Shown here piece after piece: positions 1 through 8,644 of a DNA stretch of 64,000 nucleotides. How positions within the stretch are numbered: the stretch's first letter is position 1; every line of letters starts with the position of its first letter. A program made the position numbers and the translations under genes. Source of the DNA: Mixta tenebrionis (GTDB lineage: Bacteria > Pseudomonadota > Gammaproteobacteria > Enterobacterales > Enterobacteriaceae); NCBI RefSeq assembly GCF_006517625.1, contig NZ_VHQI01000015.1, forward strand, positions 7,050-71,049. Reading direction: 5' to 3'. The notes under the pieces were generated by a model, which saw only the letters and a program-made list of their open reading frames with translations, ran no database searches and was not told the DNA's origin.

Positions 1-24
1 GATCGCGAACACAATCCCAACCTG

Positions 25-927
25 CTAGCGCTGGCAGCGCGCCTGCTGAGCCAGCTTAAGCGCCAGCGCTACGCCGCCCTGCTCCAGCGACAGCGCATCG
101 CCGCGCGACAGCGGCGCGCGGGCCAGCCCGGTCAGCACCGCGCCGGGCGGCATCTCCAGCGCCAGACCGATATCGCGCTCGTTGGCGGCCTCCATCGCCT
201 CATGCCAGCGTACGGTGCGCGCCATATTCATCGCCAGATCGTCGGCGATTTGCTGCGGCTGCCACAGCAGACGCGCGCTGCTGCCGCTGAGATAGGCACA
301 GCGCGGGCGCGTCAGGGTCACGCCTTCAAACGCCTGCGCCAGCTTTTGCGCCGGGGCGTCCAGCAATGCGCAGTGCGAAGGCACGCTGACCGCCAGCCGG
401 TGAACTTTCTGGGCGCCGTGGGCTATCGCCCGTTCGCCGGTCTGACGCATTGCCTCTTCGCTGCCGGCAATCACCATCTGCTGCGCGGCGTTAATATTCG
501 CCAGGTAGCAATCGCCCAGCAGCGGTTCAATTTCACTCTGGCGCAGGCCGGTAATCGCCGTCAGCCCGTAGCCTGTCGGCCAGGCCTGCTCCATTAATTC
601 CCCGCGCAGCGCCACCAGCCGCACCGCATCGTCAAACGCCAGCGCGCCGGCCACCACCGCCGCGGGAAACGCGCCGATAGAGAGGCCGCTGACCATTTCC
701 GGCTCCAGCCCCTGTCGCGCCAGTTCGCGCGCCCAGCCGACGCCGGCAATCAGCAGGCAGAGCTGCACCGCACGGGTATGACGCAGCGCTTCGGCGCTGT
801 CCAGCAGCGCGGCATTTTCGCCTAACGCTGCGCTCGCTTCACGCAGCAGGCTGTCACCGTCCGGCAGCCCCTGCAACATCCCGACGCGCTGCGGCCCCTG
901 TCCGGGAAACATAAACAGCACTTTCAT
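25..927 (-). CDS. mdcH: Malonate decarboxylase epsilon subunit (malonyl-CoA:ACP transacylase) MdcH
   Basis: 300 aa, last gene of the mdc operon. FabD-like acyltransferase that loads malonyl onto the MdcC carrier protein to prime the enzyme. Visible motifs are FPGQGPQ near residue 7 and the nucleophile elbow GLSIGAFPAA near residue 82, where the serine sits in G-L-S-I-G rather than the usual GHSxG of FabD; this variant is typical of MdcH. A Shine-Dalgarno GGAGG lies 9 bases before the ATG, and the gene starts 4 bases after mdcG. Its stop codon is 24 bases from the window edge, so anything further downstream is unseen. Confidence 0.93.
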   Translation of the reverse strand: MKVLFMFPGQGPQRVGMLQGLPDGDSLLREASAALGENAALLDSAEALRHTRAVQLCLLIAGVGWARELARQGLEPEMVSGLSIGAFPAAVVAGALAFDDAVRLVALRGELMEQAWPTGYGLTAITGLRQSEIEPLLGDCYLANINAAQQMVIAGSEEAMRQTGERAIAHGAQKVHRLAVSVPSHCALLDAPAQKLAQAFEGVTLTRPRCAYLSGSSARLLWQPQQIADDLAMNMARTVRWHEAMEAANERDIGLALEMPPGAVLTGLARAPLSRGDALSLEQGGVALALKLAQQARCQR

Positions 928-931
928 TAAC

Positions 932-1549
932 TTATACCTCCGTTTCTGCCTGCCAGGGATCCTTAACCAGACGCGGCCCCCGGTTGGTTTTCAGCAGCGC
1001 CCGCCCATCACGCAGCCACTCATTAAGCGCGAAGGCGCCGCAGGGCGTTTCTACCTGGGTATCCGCCCGGCACGGCAGGCGCAGCAGCTGTTGCCGCCAG
1101 GCCTGAAATTTTTCCGGCGCCAGCGGCTGCGGCGCGCGAATTAAAAGATCGAGATCGCTGCCGCTATGCAGCACCGGCACTTCAGTTGCCAGCGCGTAGC
1201 CGCAGCTGCCGGTAATGCCCCACTGCCAGGGCCAGGCGCGCTGCGCCAGCAGAATCGCCCCCTGTACCGGCGGCTGGGAAACAAACACCGAACGCAGCAG
1301 CGACGCAACGTTTGCCAGCGACTCTGGCGTAACGCGCCGCGCCACCGCCGTAGCCGGCAGCCAGGCGGCGGCGCGGCGTTCACGCCCGATACCGCGGATC
1401 CCCACGGCGATCAGCCCCGCCGGATGGCTATCCCGGCGCACCACCAGCGGCAGCGTGGGCTGCCACTGCTGCGCTACCCAGTCGGGCAGTTCGCCCTGTA
1501 GCGCCTGCGGATCGCTAAGCCAAATCAAATCGTGGGGGCGCGGCAGCAT
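932..1549 (-). CDS. mdcG: Malonate decarboxylase holo-ACP synthase MdcG
   Basis: 205 aa. Phosphoribosyl-dephospho-CoA transferase that attaches the 2'-(5''-phosphoribosyl)-3'-dephospho-CoA group made by MdcB onto the serine of MdcC. A nucleotidyltransferase-type acidic motif GSDLDLLIR is seen around residues 130-138. The ATG lies 3 bases after the mdcF stop, with AGGA inside the end of mdcF as its likely ribosome site, so it is translationally linked to mdcF. Family assignment is strengthened by its place between mdcF and mdcH. Confidence 0.92.
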   Translation of the reverse strand: MLPRPHDLIWLSDPQALQGELPDWVAQQWQPTLPLVVRRDSHPAGLIAVGIRGIGRERRAAAWLPATAVARRVTPESLANVASLLRSVFVSQPPVQGAILLAQRAWPWQWGITGSCGYALATEVPVLHSGSDLDLLIRAPQPLAPEKFQAWRQQLLRLPCRADTQVETPCGAFALNEWLRDGRALLKTNRGPRLVKDPWQAETEV

Positions 1550-1552
1550 CGG

Positions 1553-2512
1553 TTACATTCCTGCGGTTAAAGAGATAAACAGCGGCAGTGTAACAATACA
1601 GAGCACGGAGCTGATCAGCAGAGTCGCTTCCGCATCAGGCGACTGCACGCCAAAGCGGTTGCCGAACACCACGCCGAAGAAGCCGGCGGACAGCGCTACC
1701 ATCAGAATAGCGGTAATCGCCAGCGTGCCGTGCAGACCCATTACCAGTACCAGACCCCAGGCGATTGCCGGCTGAATCAGCAGCTTGGTTACGCTGGAGA
1801 GCGCTACCGCGCCGTTCAGCTTCAGCTGACGCGCAGAGAGGATCAAACCGGTCAGGAACAGCGCCGTTGCGGTGGCGGAAAGGCCCAGCGGTTTAATCGC
1901 GGTCAGCACCAGATCCGGCATATGGATGCCCAGCGCGGAGAGCACTACCCCCAGCAGCGGCCCCCAGACGATCGGTTTTTTCACCGAGCGCCACATCAGC
2001 ACCGGCAGCATCGCCAGCGATGAGCCCTGAGTCGTACCGGCGGCGCGCGCTTTTTCACGTTCCAGAATCAACAGACAGAACGGCGTCATTAACACCGAAC
2101 CACAGGCGATAGAGACGGCGACCGACAGCGAGGTATTGCCGCTTTCCCCCAGCACGCTGCCGAGGATCGGCAGGCCCAGCGCGGCATAGTTCGGCAGCGC
2201 CACCGTCAGCGTCAGCACCGCGGCATCCTGCGGCGACTTATGGAACACCTTGATGCAAAGAAAATAGATAACGGCGTAGGTGATCCACATCGCCAGCGTC
2301 AGCACCACCACCAGCGGCATCTGCTCAACGATGCCGCTCCAGGGCGTTTGTACCGTAGCGCTAAATAACGCCGCCGGCAGTGCAAAATCCATTACAAAGA
2401 TATTCAGTAAAGCGACGTTCTTGTTATCCACCATTTTTGCCTTACCGGCTAAGAAGCCCAAAAGCATGATGACAAAAATAGGAGCAAGAGCATGAAGAAT
2501 GATATATGTCAT
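1553..2512 (-). CDS. mdcF: Malonate transporter MdcF, auxin efflux carrier (AEC) family
   Basis: 319 aa, very hydrophobic, about ten predicted membrane segments spread evenly from residue 5 to the C terminus, as in the AEC/BART family. It probably imports malonate for the decarboxylase. The ATG has AGGTGA seven to eight bases upstream. It follows mdcE after a 136-base gap that holds a perfect hairpin, the only sizeable gap in the operon. This layout is the Klebsiella type (single carrier MdcF) rather than the two-subunit MdcLM carrier of other bacteria. Substrate is inferred from context only. Confidence 0.9.
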   Translation of the reverse strand: MTYIILHALAPIFVIMLLGFLAGKAKMVDNKNVALLNIFVMDFALPAALFSATVQTPWSGIVEQMPLVVVLTLAMWITYAVIYFLCIKVFHKSPQDAAVLTLTVALPNYAALGLPILGSVLGESGNTSLSVAVSIACGSVLMTPFCLLILEREKARAAGTTQGSSLAMLPVLMWRSVKKPIVWGPLLGVVLSALGIHMPDLVLTAIKPLGLSATATALFLTGLILSARQLKLNGAVALSSVTKLLIQPAIAWGLVLVMGLHGTLAITAILMVALSAGFFGVVFGNRFGVQSPDAEATLLISSVLCIVTLPLFISLTAGM

Positions 2513-2588
2513 ATTTCACCTGTATAACAATGAGTTGAAAGTTGGCACAGGTGCGATGGTTTATTTTTATTTACAGGCTGTTTTTATC

Positions 2589-2609
2589 GATGGGCAACGC
2601 GTGCCCATC
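2589..2609. other. Perfect hairpin in the mdcE-mdcF gap
   Basis: GATGGGCA and TGCCCATC form a perfect 8-bp stem around a 5-base loop, inside the 136-base gap between mdcE and mdcF. No T-run follows it on the minus strand, so it is not a classic intrinsic terminator. It could stabilise or attenuate the message between the enzyme genes and the carrier gene; that role is inference. Confidence 0.5.
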
Positions 2610-2648
2610 ACTATCCACCTGGCAGGTTTGTCCCGGCGTGAATGATAA

Positions 2649-3449
2649 TTACCAGGCCGCGCGCATACGTTCACGTACTAACGCGGAGCTGCGGCGATTT
2701 TCACCACGCAGCCGGTGTTGCAGACTGTTATCGCCATCGCGGGCGTCTTTGATCTGACGAATTAATGACTCAACGACCTGCTGCTTTTCCGCTTCGCCCG
2801 GTTCATCCGGCTTAGCGATATTCAGCAGTTCATCAAGCAGGCCCAGGGTTTGGTAGTTCTTCACGTCGTAGGCCATCGGCGGCACCGTTGACGCCAGCTC
2901 AATCAGCGCTTCCACGCTGCGCAGGGTGATGCGCGCCGCAGAGGCCTGGCCCATGGCGTGAACCATAACGCCGGGATCGTTAAAGGCGATCAGTCGGTTA
3001 GACTGGTAGCCGTGCGCCAGGAAAGCGCCGGACATCGCTTTACCAACGATCAGACCAATTACCGGATGACCGGCCAGGCGGGCTTCAGCCCAGGCGGCGG
3101 CGGAAGCGGCCAGCGCCTGATGGATGCCGAACGCCTCTTCACGACGCCCATAAGCCTGGCTGGGAACGTCAATCACCGCGATAATCGGGCGTTTACGTTC
3201 GGCGCCGGCATCGGCGGCTACGGTTTCTTTCACCACTTTCGCCAGCGTCCAGCCTTCCATCAGGCCGACTTCGCCGCCGGCCGCGCGCGGGAAGTGATTA
3301 TTTTCATCGGGCACCACGGCGATATAACGCACGCTTTCCCCATCCAGATCGGCATCCGCCACCTGTACCGACGGACATAAACCACCTAAGCGAGGCGCAT
3401 CCTGGCTAAGCAGCGCCAGCCAGCGCTCGCCGCGACTGATTGTTTTCAT
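2649..3449 (-). CDS. mdcE: Malonate decarboxylase gamma subunit MdcE
   Basis: 266 aa, crotonase/carboxyltransferase fold. With MdcD it decarboxylates malonyl-S-ACP to acetyl-S-ACP, releasing CO2 in the cytoplasm without biotin. The glycine-rich stretches HPVIGLIVGKAMSGAFLAHG (residues 128-147) and the following AFNDPGVMVHAMGQ are family-typical oxyanion-hole regions. Its ATG overlaps the mdcD stop as ATGA (4 bases), indicating translational coupling and equal stoichiometry with MdcD. Confidence 0.94.
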   Translation of the reverse strand: MKTISRGERWLALLSQDAPRLGGLCPSVQVADADLDGESVRYIAVVPDENNHFPRAAGGEVGLMEGWTLAKVVKETVAADAGAERKRPIIAVIDVPSQAYGRREEAFGIHQALAASAAAWAEARLAGHPVIGLIVGKAMSGAFLAHGYQSNRLIAFNDPGVMVHAMGQASAARITLRSVEALIELASTVPPMAYDVKNYQTLGLLDELLNIAKPDEPGEAEKQQVVESLIRQIKDARDGDNSLQHRLRGENRRSSALVRERMRAAW

Positions 3450-4279
3450 AGCGCGTCTCCCGCAAAAAATTGTTTAATCTGTTCGCTCTCTACCTGTTTG
3501 CTGGTGTCTGTCGCTTTCAGACGCGCCAGCATCGGCTCGTAGTTATCGGTGCGATGACGGGCCGGTACGCCGCGCGCCAGCGCATCGCTGACCGCCTGCT
3601 TAACCGCATGTACGCCGTCGTTAACCAGCACATCGGCCAGGCCGCTGCGATAGCGCACTTCGCCGCCGGTGATGCTCCAGATAAACGGACGATCGCGTGA
3701 GTCATACTCTTCGATCCCCGCTTCCTGTTCGATCACCTGCGGGCCGTTCAGACCGAGGCGCGCCTCACGCGTGACGATCAGCGAGCTGCACAGGCCAGCG
3801 GCGATAGACATGCCGCCGAAGCAGCCGACGGTACCGGTAATTACGCCGATCACCGGGGTGTAGCGCCGCAGATCGACAATCGCAGCGTGGATGTCGGCAA
3901 TCGCCGCCAGGCCGAGGTTCGCCTCCTGCAGGCGCACGCCGCCGGTTTCAAGGCAGAGCACCGCCTGAGTCGGTACGCCGCGGCGATGATCTTCCGCCGC
4001 CAGCTCCAGCGCCGCCGCCATTTTCGCGCCGGAGACTTCGCCCATGCTGCCGCCCTGGAAGGTTCCTTCGATAGCGATCACCACCGTCGGCTTGCCGTTC
4101 AGCGTGCCTTTCGCTACCACCATGCCGTCATCGGCCTGCGGCACGATGCCCTGCATCGGCAGCCAGGGAGACATAATGCCGTCAAAAGGATCGAGCAGTT
4201 CGCGATATGAACCTTCATCCAGCAGCAGGTGCGCGCGTTCACGCGCCCGCAGTTCAATAAAACTGCTGTCGTTACGCAT
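3446..4279 (-). CDS. mdcD: Malonate decarboxylase beta subunit MdcD
   Basis: 277 aa, carboxyltransferase-fold partner of MdcE in the decarboxylation of malonyl-S-ACP. Glycine-rich motifs GGSMGEVSGAKM and ETGGVRLQEAN, followed by GTVGCFGGMS, are consistent with acyl-thioester binding. I chose the ATG at 4279 (MRNDSS) because GAGGAGG lies 6 bases upstream; the longer frame to 4294 would need a TTG. The start overlaps the end of mdcC by 8 bases and the end overlaps mdcE by 4. Confidence 0.94.
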   Translation of the reverse strand: MRNDSSFIELRARERAHLLLDEGSYRELLDPFDGIMSPWLPMQGIVPQADDGMVVAKGTLNGKPTVVIAIEGTFQGGSMGEVSGAKMAAALELAAEDHRRGVPTQAVLCLETGGVRLQEANLGLAAIADIHAAIVDLRRYTPVIGVITGTVGCFGGMSIAAGLCSSLIVTREARLGLNGPQVIEQEAGIEEYDSRDRPFIWSITGGEVRYRSGLADVLVNDGVHAVKQAVSDALARGVPARHRTDNYEPMLARLKATDTSKQVESEQIKQFFAGDAL

Positions 4280-4571
4280 GGGCCGCCTCCTCAAAAACCT
4301 GTTCGATTCGGATGCGCGCGACGCCAGGGGTGGCGCCGAAGTCGTGGATGGTAAGCTGGCCGGCAGGCAGTTCAGTTAAGGTGCTCAGTCGGTCAAACAG
4401 CGCACGCCAGCGCGCTTCAAAGTTAACGATCGAAGTGGTGATGCTGACTTCAAGTTTTTCGCCCGCGTCAGGGACGAACAGGGCTTCCATATCACCGGAG
4501 CCCACTACTCCAACCAGTGCACGCCCTTGCAGGGTGCGGGTGGCAGGATAAGAAAGTGTGATTTGTTCCAT
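4272..4571 (-). CDS. mdcC: Malonate decarboxylase acyl carrier protein (delta subunit) MdcC
   Basis: 99 aa acyl carrier subunit that bears the malonyl/acetyl group on a dephospho-CoA-derived prosthetic arm. Start chosen at 4571 (MEQITLSYP): GAGG lies 5 bases upstream, and this start places the serine of GVVGSGDME at position 25, the attachment residue I recall for Klebsiella MdcC. An upstream in-frame start at 4604 would overlap mdcB more and shift that numbering. It overlaps mdcD by 8 bases; mdcB ends inside the ribosome-site region of this gene. Confidence 0.93.
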   Translation of the reverse strand: MEQITLSYPATRTLQGRALVGVVGSGDMEALFVPDAGEKLEVSITTSIVNFEARWRALFDRLSTLTELPAGQLTIHDFGATPGVARIRIEQVFEEAAHA

Positions 4572-4578
4572 AACATCC

Positions 4579-5439
4579 TCAATGTGTGAGTAGACAGATA
4601 CCATCGAGAAACAGCGTGGCCGCCAGCAGATCCGCCGCGCCGCCTGGAGAAGCGTTCATGCTGAGCATCTCCGCGTCGAGCCGGGCCAGCGCCTGACGCC
4701 CCGGCAAGGTGCCGCAGCCGCCGTGGTCCAGCACCCGCTGCGCGCCCTGCTGCATCGCCTGCAGGCCGGTCAGGCCGGAACGCGACAGTACGCAGGTATC
4801 GCTGAGCGAGGTCATGATCGCCATCAGCGCGTCAAGCCTGGCCTGCTCTTCCGTCGCGCCCGCTGCGCGGCTGCGCCGTAGCTGCGGCAGCGCCAGCTGG
4901 CGAATATGCGGAAACGCCTGCTGCGCCTCTTCGCGCGCGCCGGGCACCCGGTAACGCTGCGTGGCCCGCAACCCTTTGCTGAAACTGCGCGGCGCGCGAT
5001 CGTCCGGCAGGCTCGCCAGCGCGGCGGCGGTGCGGCAAACGGCTTCCGCCGTCGCCTCGCCGTCCAGCATGGCGACGGCGCTGACCAGCAGCCCCAGCGC
5101 CCAGATGGCGCCGCGATGGGTGTTGACGCCGTTAGTAGCCGCCATCATCTGCGCTTCGCCTGCGCGCCCCAGCTGACCAACGCGCTGGCGCAGCGCGATA
5201 TCTGCCGGACGCTGCCAGCTGTGCAGCGCCAGGGCGTGGAACGTCGGCTGCAGGCTGCGAGCGGAAAGCTCCATCAGCGCCAGCGTCAGATCCTGATGCG
5301 CCCCGCTGCCGCGACCGTCTACCAGCCCCGGTTTGGGCGTCAGGCGCGCTTCATCGATCAGCGCCATGCTCGCCCGCTCCGCCAGCTGTACAGCCAGCCG
5401 TTCAGCGCGCTGTTCAGAGAGTTGCGGTTGCATCGTCAT
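4579..5439 (-). CDS. mdcB: Triphosphoribosyl-dephospho-CoA synthase MdcB
   Basis: 286 aa, CitG/MdcB family. Condenses ATP and dephospho-CoA to give the triphosphoribosyl precursor of the MdcC prosthetic group. Recognisable stretches are LTPKPGLVDGRGSGAH (about residues 32-47) and TNGVNTHRGAIWALGLL (about 101-117), the two conserved blocks of the CitG fold. The ATG shares one base with the mdcA stop (TAATG) and has GGAG six bases upstream, so it is coupled to mdcA. Confidence 0.93.
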   Translation of the reverse strand: MTMQPQLSEQRAERLAVQLAERASMALIDEARLTPKPGLVDGRGSGAHQDLTLALMELSARSLQPTFHALALHSWQRPADIALRQRVGQLGRAGEAQMMAATNGVNTHRGAIWALGLLVSAVAMLDGEATAEAVCRTAAALASLPDDRAPRSFSKGLRATQRYRVPGAREEAQQAFPHIRQLALPQLRRSRAAGATEEQARLDALMAIMTSLSDTCVLSRSGLTGLQAMQQGAQRVLDHGGCGTLPGRQALARLDAEMLSMNASPGGAADLLAATLFLDGICLLTH

Positions 5440-7094
5440 TACCAGCTCCGGAATTTAGCCGGTGGGTTGTAAAGGCCGCCGGACCATTCCACCAGGTCGG
5501 CAACGCTGCCCGCCGCCAGCAGCGAACGGGTGGCTTCGCTACGGCGAATATCCAGATCTTCCGGCCAGGCGATTTTGCCTTCACGGCGCAGCTGCGCGAC
5601 GCGTTTGGCATCCACGCCCAGACCGATATCGGTGATACCGGCTACCGCCGCGACCATCGCCCGGCGCTCTTCCATCGACTCTGCGCGATAGAGATAGGCG
5701 ATACCTTCTTCGGTCAGAACGTGAGTTACGTCTTCGCCGTAGATCATCACCGGCGCCAGCGGCATATTGGAGGCTTTCGCCACGTCAACGGCATCCAGTT
5801 TTTCCACGAAGGTCGGTTTACCGCCCGCCTGGAAGGTTTCCACCATCTGCACCACCAGCTTGCGCCCGCGCACCATCGGATCGGGCTTGTCGATCATCGC
5901 CAGCCATGCCGGCGTGGCGTGACGACGCCCGTGCGGATCGTGCCCCATATTCGGCGCGCCGCCGAAGCCGGAGAGACGCCCGCGGGTAACGGTGGAGGAG
6001 TTGGCGTAGCCGTCAACCTGCAGCGTTGAACCGATAAACATATCCACCGCATACTGACCAGCCAGCTGGCACAGGGCGCGGTTTGAACGCATCGAACCGT
6101 CGGAGCCGGTAAAGAAGATGTCAGGGCGCGCGGCGATGTAGTTTTCCATCCCCAGTTCGCTACCGAAGCTGTGAATCGTTTCCACCCAGCCGCTTTCAAT
6201 GGCGGGAATCAACGTCGGATGCGGGTTCAGCGTCCAGTGTTTACAGATTTTGCCTTTCAGCCCCAGCTTTTCACCGTAGGTAGGCAGCAGCAGCTCAATC
6301 GCGGCGGTGTTAAAACCGATGCCGTGGTTCAGCGACTGCACCTGGTGCTCAGCGTAAATCCCCTTGATCGCCATCATCGCCATCAGGACATGTTCCTGTT
6401 TGATCAGGCGCGGATCGCGGGTGAATAGAGGTTCAATAAAGAAAGGCTTGTCGGCGACCACCACGTAGTCAATCCAGGAACCGGGGATATCAACGCGCGG
6501 CAGATCGGAGGCGTCATCCACCAGTTCGTTAACCTGAGCGATAACGATGCCGTTGCGGAAGGCGGCGGCTTCAATCAGCGCCGGGGTATCTTCGGTGCTG
6601 GGGCCGGTATAGAGGTTGCCCTGACGGTCGGCCTTAAAGCCGGCGACCAGCGCGACGTTCGGCACCAGATCCACATACAGGCGCGCATAAAGCTCGATGT
6701 AGGTGTGGATCGCGCCGATTTCCAGCTGTCCATCTTCCAGCAGCTGCGAAATACGCAGGCTCTGCGTACCGGAGAAAGAGAAGTCCAGCTTGCGGGCGAT
6801 GCCCTTTTCGAAGATATCCAGATGTTCGCTGCGGCTGACGCTCGGCATAATCATATGCAGATCGTGCACCTTCTGCGGGTTGACCTCCGCCAGCATACGC
6901 GACAGAAAATCGGCCTGTTTCTGGTTATTCCCCTCCAGCACCACGCGGTCGCCCGGCGCGATCAGTTTTTCCAGTACGGCGGGTAAATCGTGAGTGGGCA
7001 GAACTTTGCCTGGAATAGCGAGTGATGCAATGCGTCGCTGTTTCTCGGTGCGACGCGTATCCCAGACGCGGCCTGACGACGTTTCAGGCAACAT
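5439..7094 (-). CDS. mdcA: Malonate decarboxylase alpha subunit (acetyl-S-ACP:malonate ACP transferase) MdcA
   Basis: 551 aa, CoA-transferase-like first subunit, which swaps acetyl for malonyl on the MdcC carrier arm and releases acetate. The full length matches the family (about 550 aa). A perfect AGGAGG sits 6 bases before the ATG. It heads an operon of eight tightly packed genes (mdcABCDEFGH). A LysR-type mdcR, common in such clusters, is not seen in the 836 bases upstream; it may lie left of base 1 or be absent. Confidence 0.95.
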   Translation of the reverse strand: MLPETSSGRVWDTRRTEKQRRIASLAIPGKVLPTHDLPAVLEKLIAPGDRVVLEGNNQKQADFLSRMLAEVNPQKVHDLHMIMPSVSRSEHLDIFEKGIARKLDFSFSGTQSLRISQLLEDGQLEIGAIHTYIELYARLYVDLVPNVALVAGFKADRQGNLYTGPSTEDTPALIEAAAFRNGIVIAQVNELVDDASDLPRVDIPGSWIDYVVVADKPFFIEPLFTRDPRLIKQEHVLMAMMAIKGIYAEHQVQSLNHGIGFNTAAIELLLPTYGEKLGLKGKICKHWTLNPHPTLIPAIESGWVETIHSFGSELGMENYIAARPDIFFTGSDGSMRSNRALCQLAGQYAVDMFIGSTLQVDGYANSSTVTRGRLSGFGGAPNMGHDPHGRRHATPAWLAMIDKPDPMVRGRKLVVQMVETFQAGGKPTFVEKLDAVDVAKASNMPLAPVMIYGEDVTHVLTEEGIAYLYRAESMEERRAMVAAVAGITDIGLGVDAKRVAQLRREGKIAWPEDLDIRRSEATRSLLAAGSVADLVEWSGGLYNPPAKFRSW

Positions 7095-7930
7095 AGCTAA
7101 CCTCCTGGCTCATTTATGATTTATCTGAAATCGATGACCAAAGTGTCTGCCTGTTAGCCCGGCGCATCAATTAAGCAGGAAGTTTGATTATTAGCCTGAG
7201 AGTAATGGAATTTATCTGAGTAGAGACTAGCGTTAGTAACGAGCAGCGCTCAGATTTATTTCAGTATCAGAAAAAGGGCGTTTAGCCTGCTGATAAACAG
7301 GACTTTAACTGAAAAAAAATAACCCCGCGCTATTTTATGTAATCCTGTTTCGTCAGGTTTGCGCCGCACGCGCGCGGCGTTAAAATGGGCCTGGCGCGCA
7401 AAAAACGCCGCCTGAACGCATTGCAGAGCATTTATTTTCTTGTCTTAACTGGCTTTTTTTCTCTTTTTACCGTTACGGATGAGATACTACTTGCCATAGT
7501 AAAGGAGCCATTGCCTGAATCGTCGTAGCCAAAAAGCTTTGTCACGGCTGGTAAGTTTTTTATTTATTATTTTCTGTAATAACTTTTTTTGAAAAAGTTT
7601 TGTTCCTTTTAGTTAACTAACTACCTTTTCAGGCCCCCACGGAAAGCAGGTTAAAAACATTTATTTGCTTTAAGATTTTATCGTCATTTTAAATTCCGGC
7701 GACACAGAAGTGAAGCGGAATAAGACGCCATCAGCCAGCAACCCATTGAAATCTCATCTTATTTATTCGCAACAAAAAATAACTGCGGCGGGCCAGCTGG
7801 CTAAAGTTTGAATTAGAGACAATTCTCACATTGATGATTTATCGGGAGCGGTATAATCCGCCACACCATATAAGAACAAACTAATAAAACCTATTCCTTT
7901 GAATTTTTATAATATCGCACAGGACTGCTT
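7095..7930. other. 836-base non-coding gap between mdcA and the response regulator
   Basis: Divergent intergenic stretch, AT-rich compared with the genes around it, with no ORF I would accept on either strand. It holds A- and T-runs, a short GC hairpin near 7362-7379 and, at its right end, a good sigma-70 -10 hexamer for the regulator. It must also contain the mdc promoter, which I could not place confidently. The length would allow multiple operators or a small RNA; none is recognisable by eye. Confidence 0.6.
7831..7857 (+). promoter_or_regulatory. Candidate sigma-70 promoter of the orphan response regulator
   Basis: Perfect -10 hexamer TATAAT at 7852-7857 with TTGATG at 7831-7836 as -35. 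The 15-base spacer is shorter than the ideal 17. It would give a leader of roughly 65-70 bases before the ATG at 7931. Confidence 0.4.
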
Positions 7931-8551
7931 ATGATTAATAGCGTATTTATTGTCGACGACCACCCGTTTATCTGTTCAGGCATCAAGGCCTATTTACGCG
8001 CTAATGGCTATGTGATTGCGGGCGTAGCGGAAGATGGCACTTCCGTTATCGCGGACGTTGGCCTGCATCGCCCCGATCTGGTGATTATGGATCTCAATAT
8101 ACCGGGACGGGACGGTATGCAGGTCATTGAAAGCCTGAAACGCATCAACGATCAACAGAAAATCATTGTGTTAACCGCCTCGGAAAGCGAGTTCCATATG
8201 CAGCGCTGCCTGATGCTTGGCGTGGATGGCTATCTTTATAAGAGTCACGACACCGCCCAGCTGCTGCAGGCCATTCGCACTATAGATAAAGGGGTGAAAT
8301 TCTATCCCAACTCTTCCAGCGTGGAAGCTAAAAATCTGCATCCGGAAAGTGAAAAACTTATGTCGCTTTCTCGCCGCGAGCTGATGGTGCTCAGAAAGCT
8401 GGCCGCTGGTTATTCGAATAAAGAGATCGCCTTACAGCTTTCGCTTAGTAATAAAACTATCAGCACCTATAAAATAAAAATATTGCGTAAGCTCGGCATT
8501 AAAAGCGTGGTTGATATTAATGAGGTCGCGAAAAGAAATTACCTGGTTTAA
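7931..8551 (+). CDS. Orphan NarL/FixJ-type response regulator (FimZ/EvgA-like)
   Basis: 206 aa. The N-terminal receiver domain has the acidic pair D9-D10, phospho-acceptor D54 (VIMDLNIPG), T82 and K104, all in canonical places, so it should be phosphorylatable. The C-terminal LuxR-type helix-turn-helix runs from LSRRELMVLRKLAAG to NKTISTYK (about residues 145-185). Sequence feel is closest to FimZ and EvgA. No sensor kinase is adjacent. AGGA precedes the ATG by 6-7 bases. A Csu-type pilus operon lies 6 kb away and FimZ relatives control fimbriae, so pilus control is a guess worth noting, not shown. Confidence 0.85.
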   Translation: MINSVFIVDDHPFICSGIKAYLRANGYVIAGVAEDGTSVIADVGLHRPDLVIMDLNIPGRDGMQVIESLKRINDQQKIIVLTASESEFHMQRCLMLGVDGYLYKSHDTAQLLQAIRTIDKGVKFYPNSSSVEAKNLHPESEKLMSLSRRELMVLRKLAAGYSNKEIALQLSLSNKTISTYKIKILRKLGIKSVVDINEVAKRNYLV

Positions 8552-8644
8552 ATTACTAAATAACCTGCGCTATATTAAATCAGTCCACAGCAGGTAGTTT
8601 ACCCAGGGTTAACAGGGCGGCCGGTTACCCCGCCCCGCCGATGG

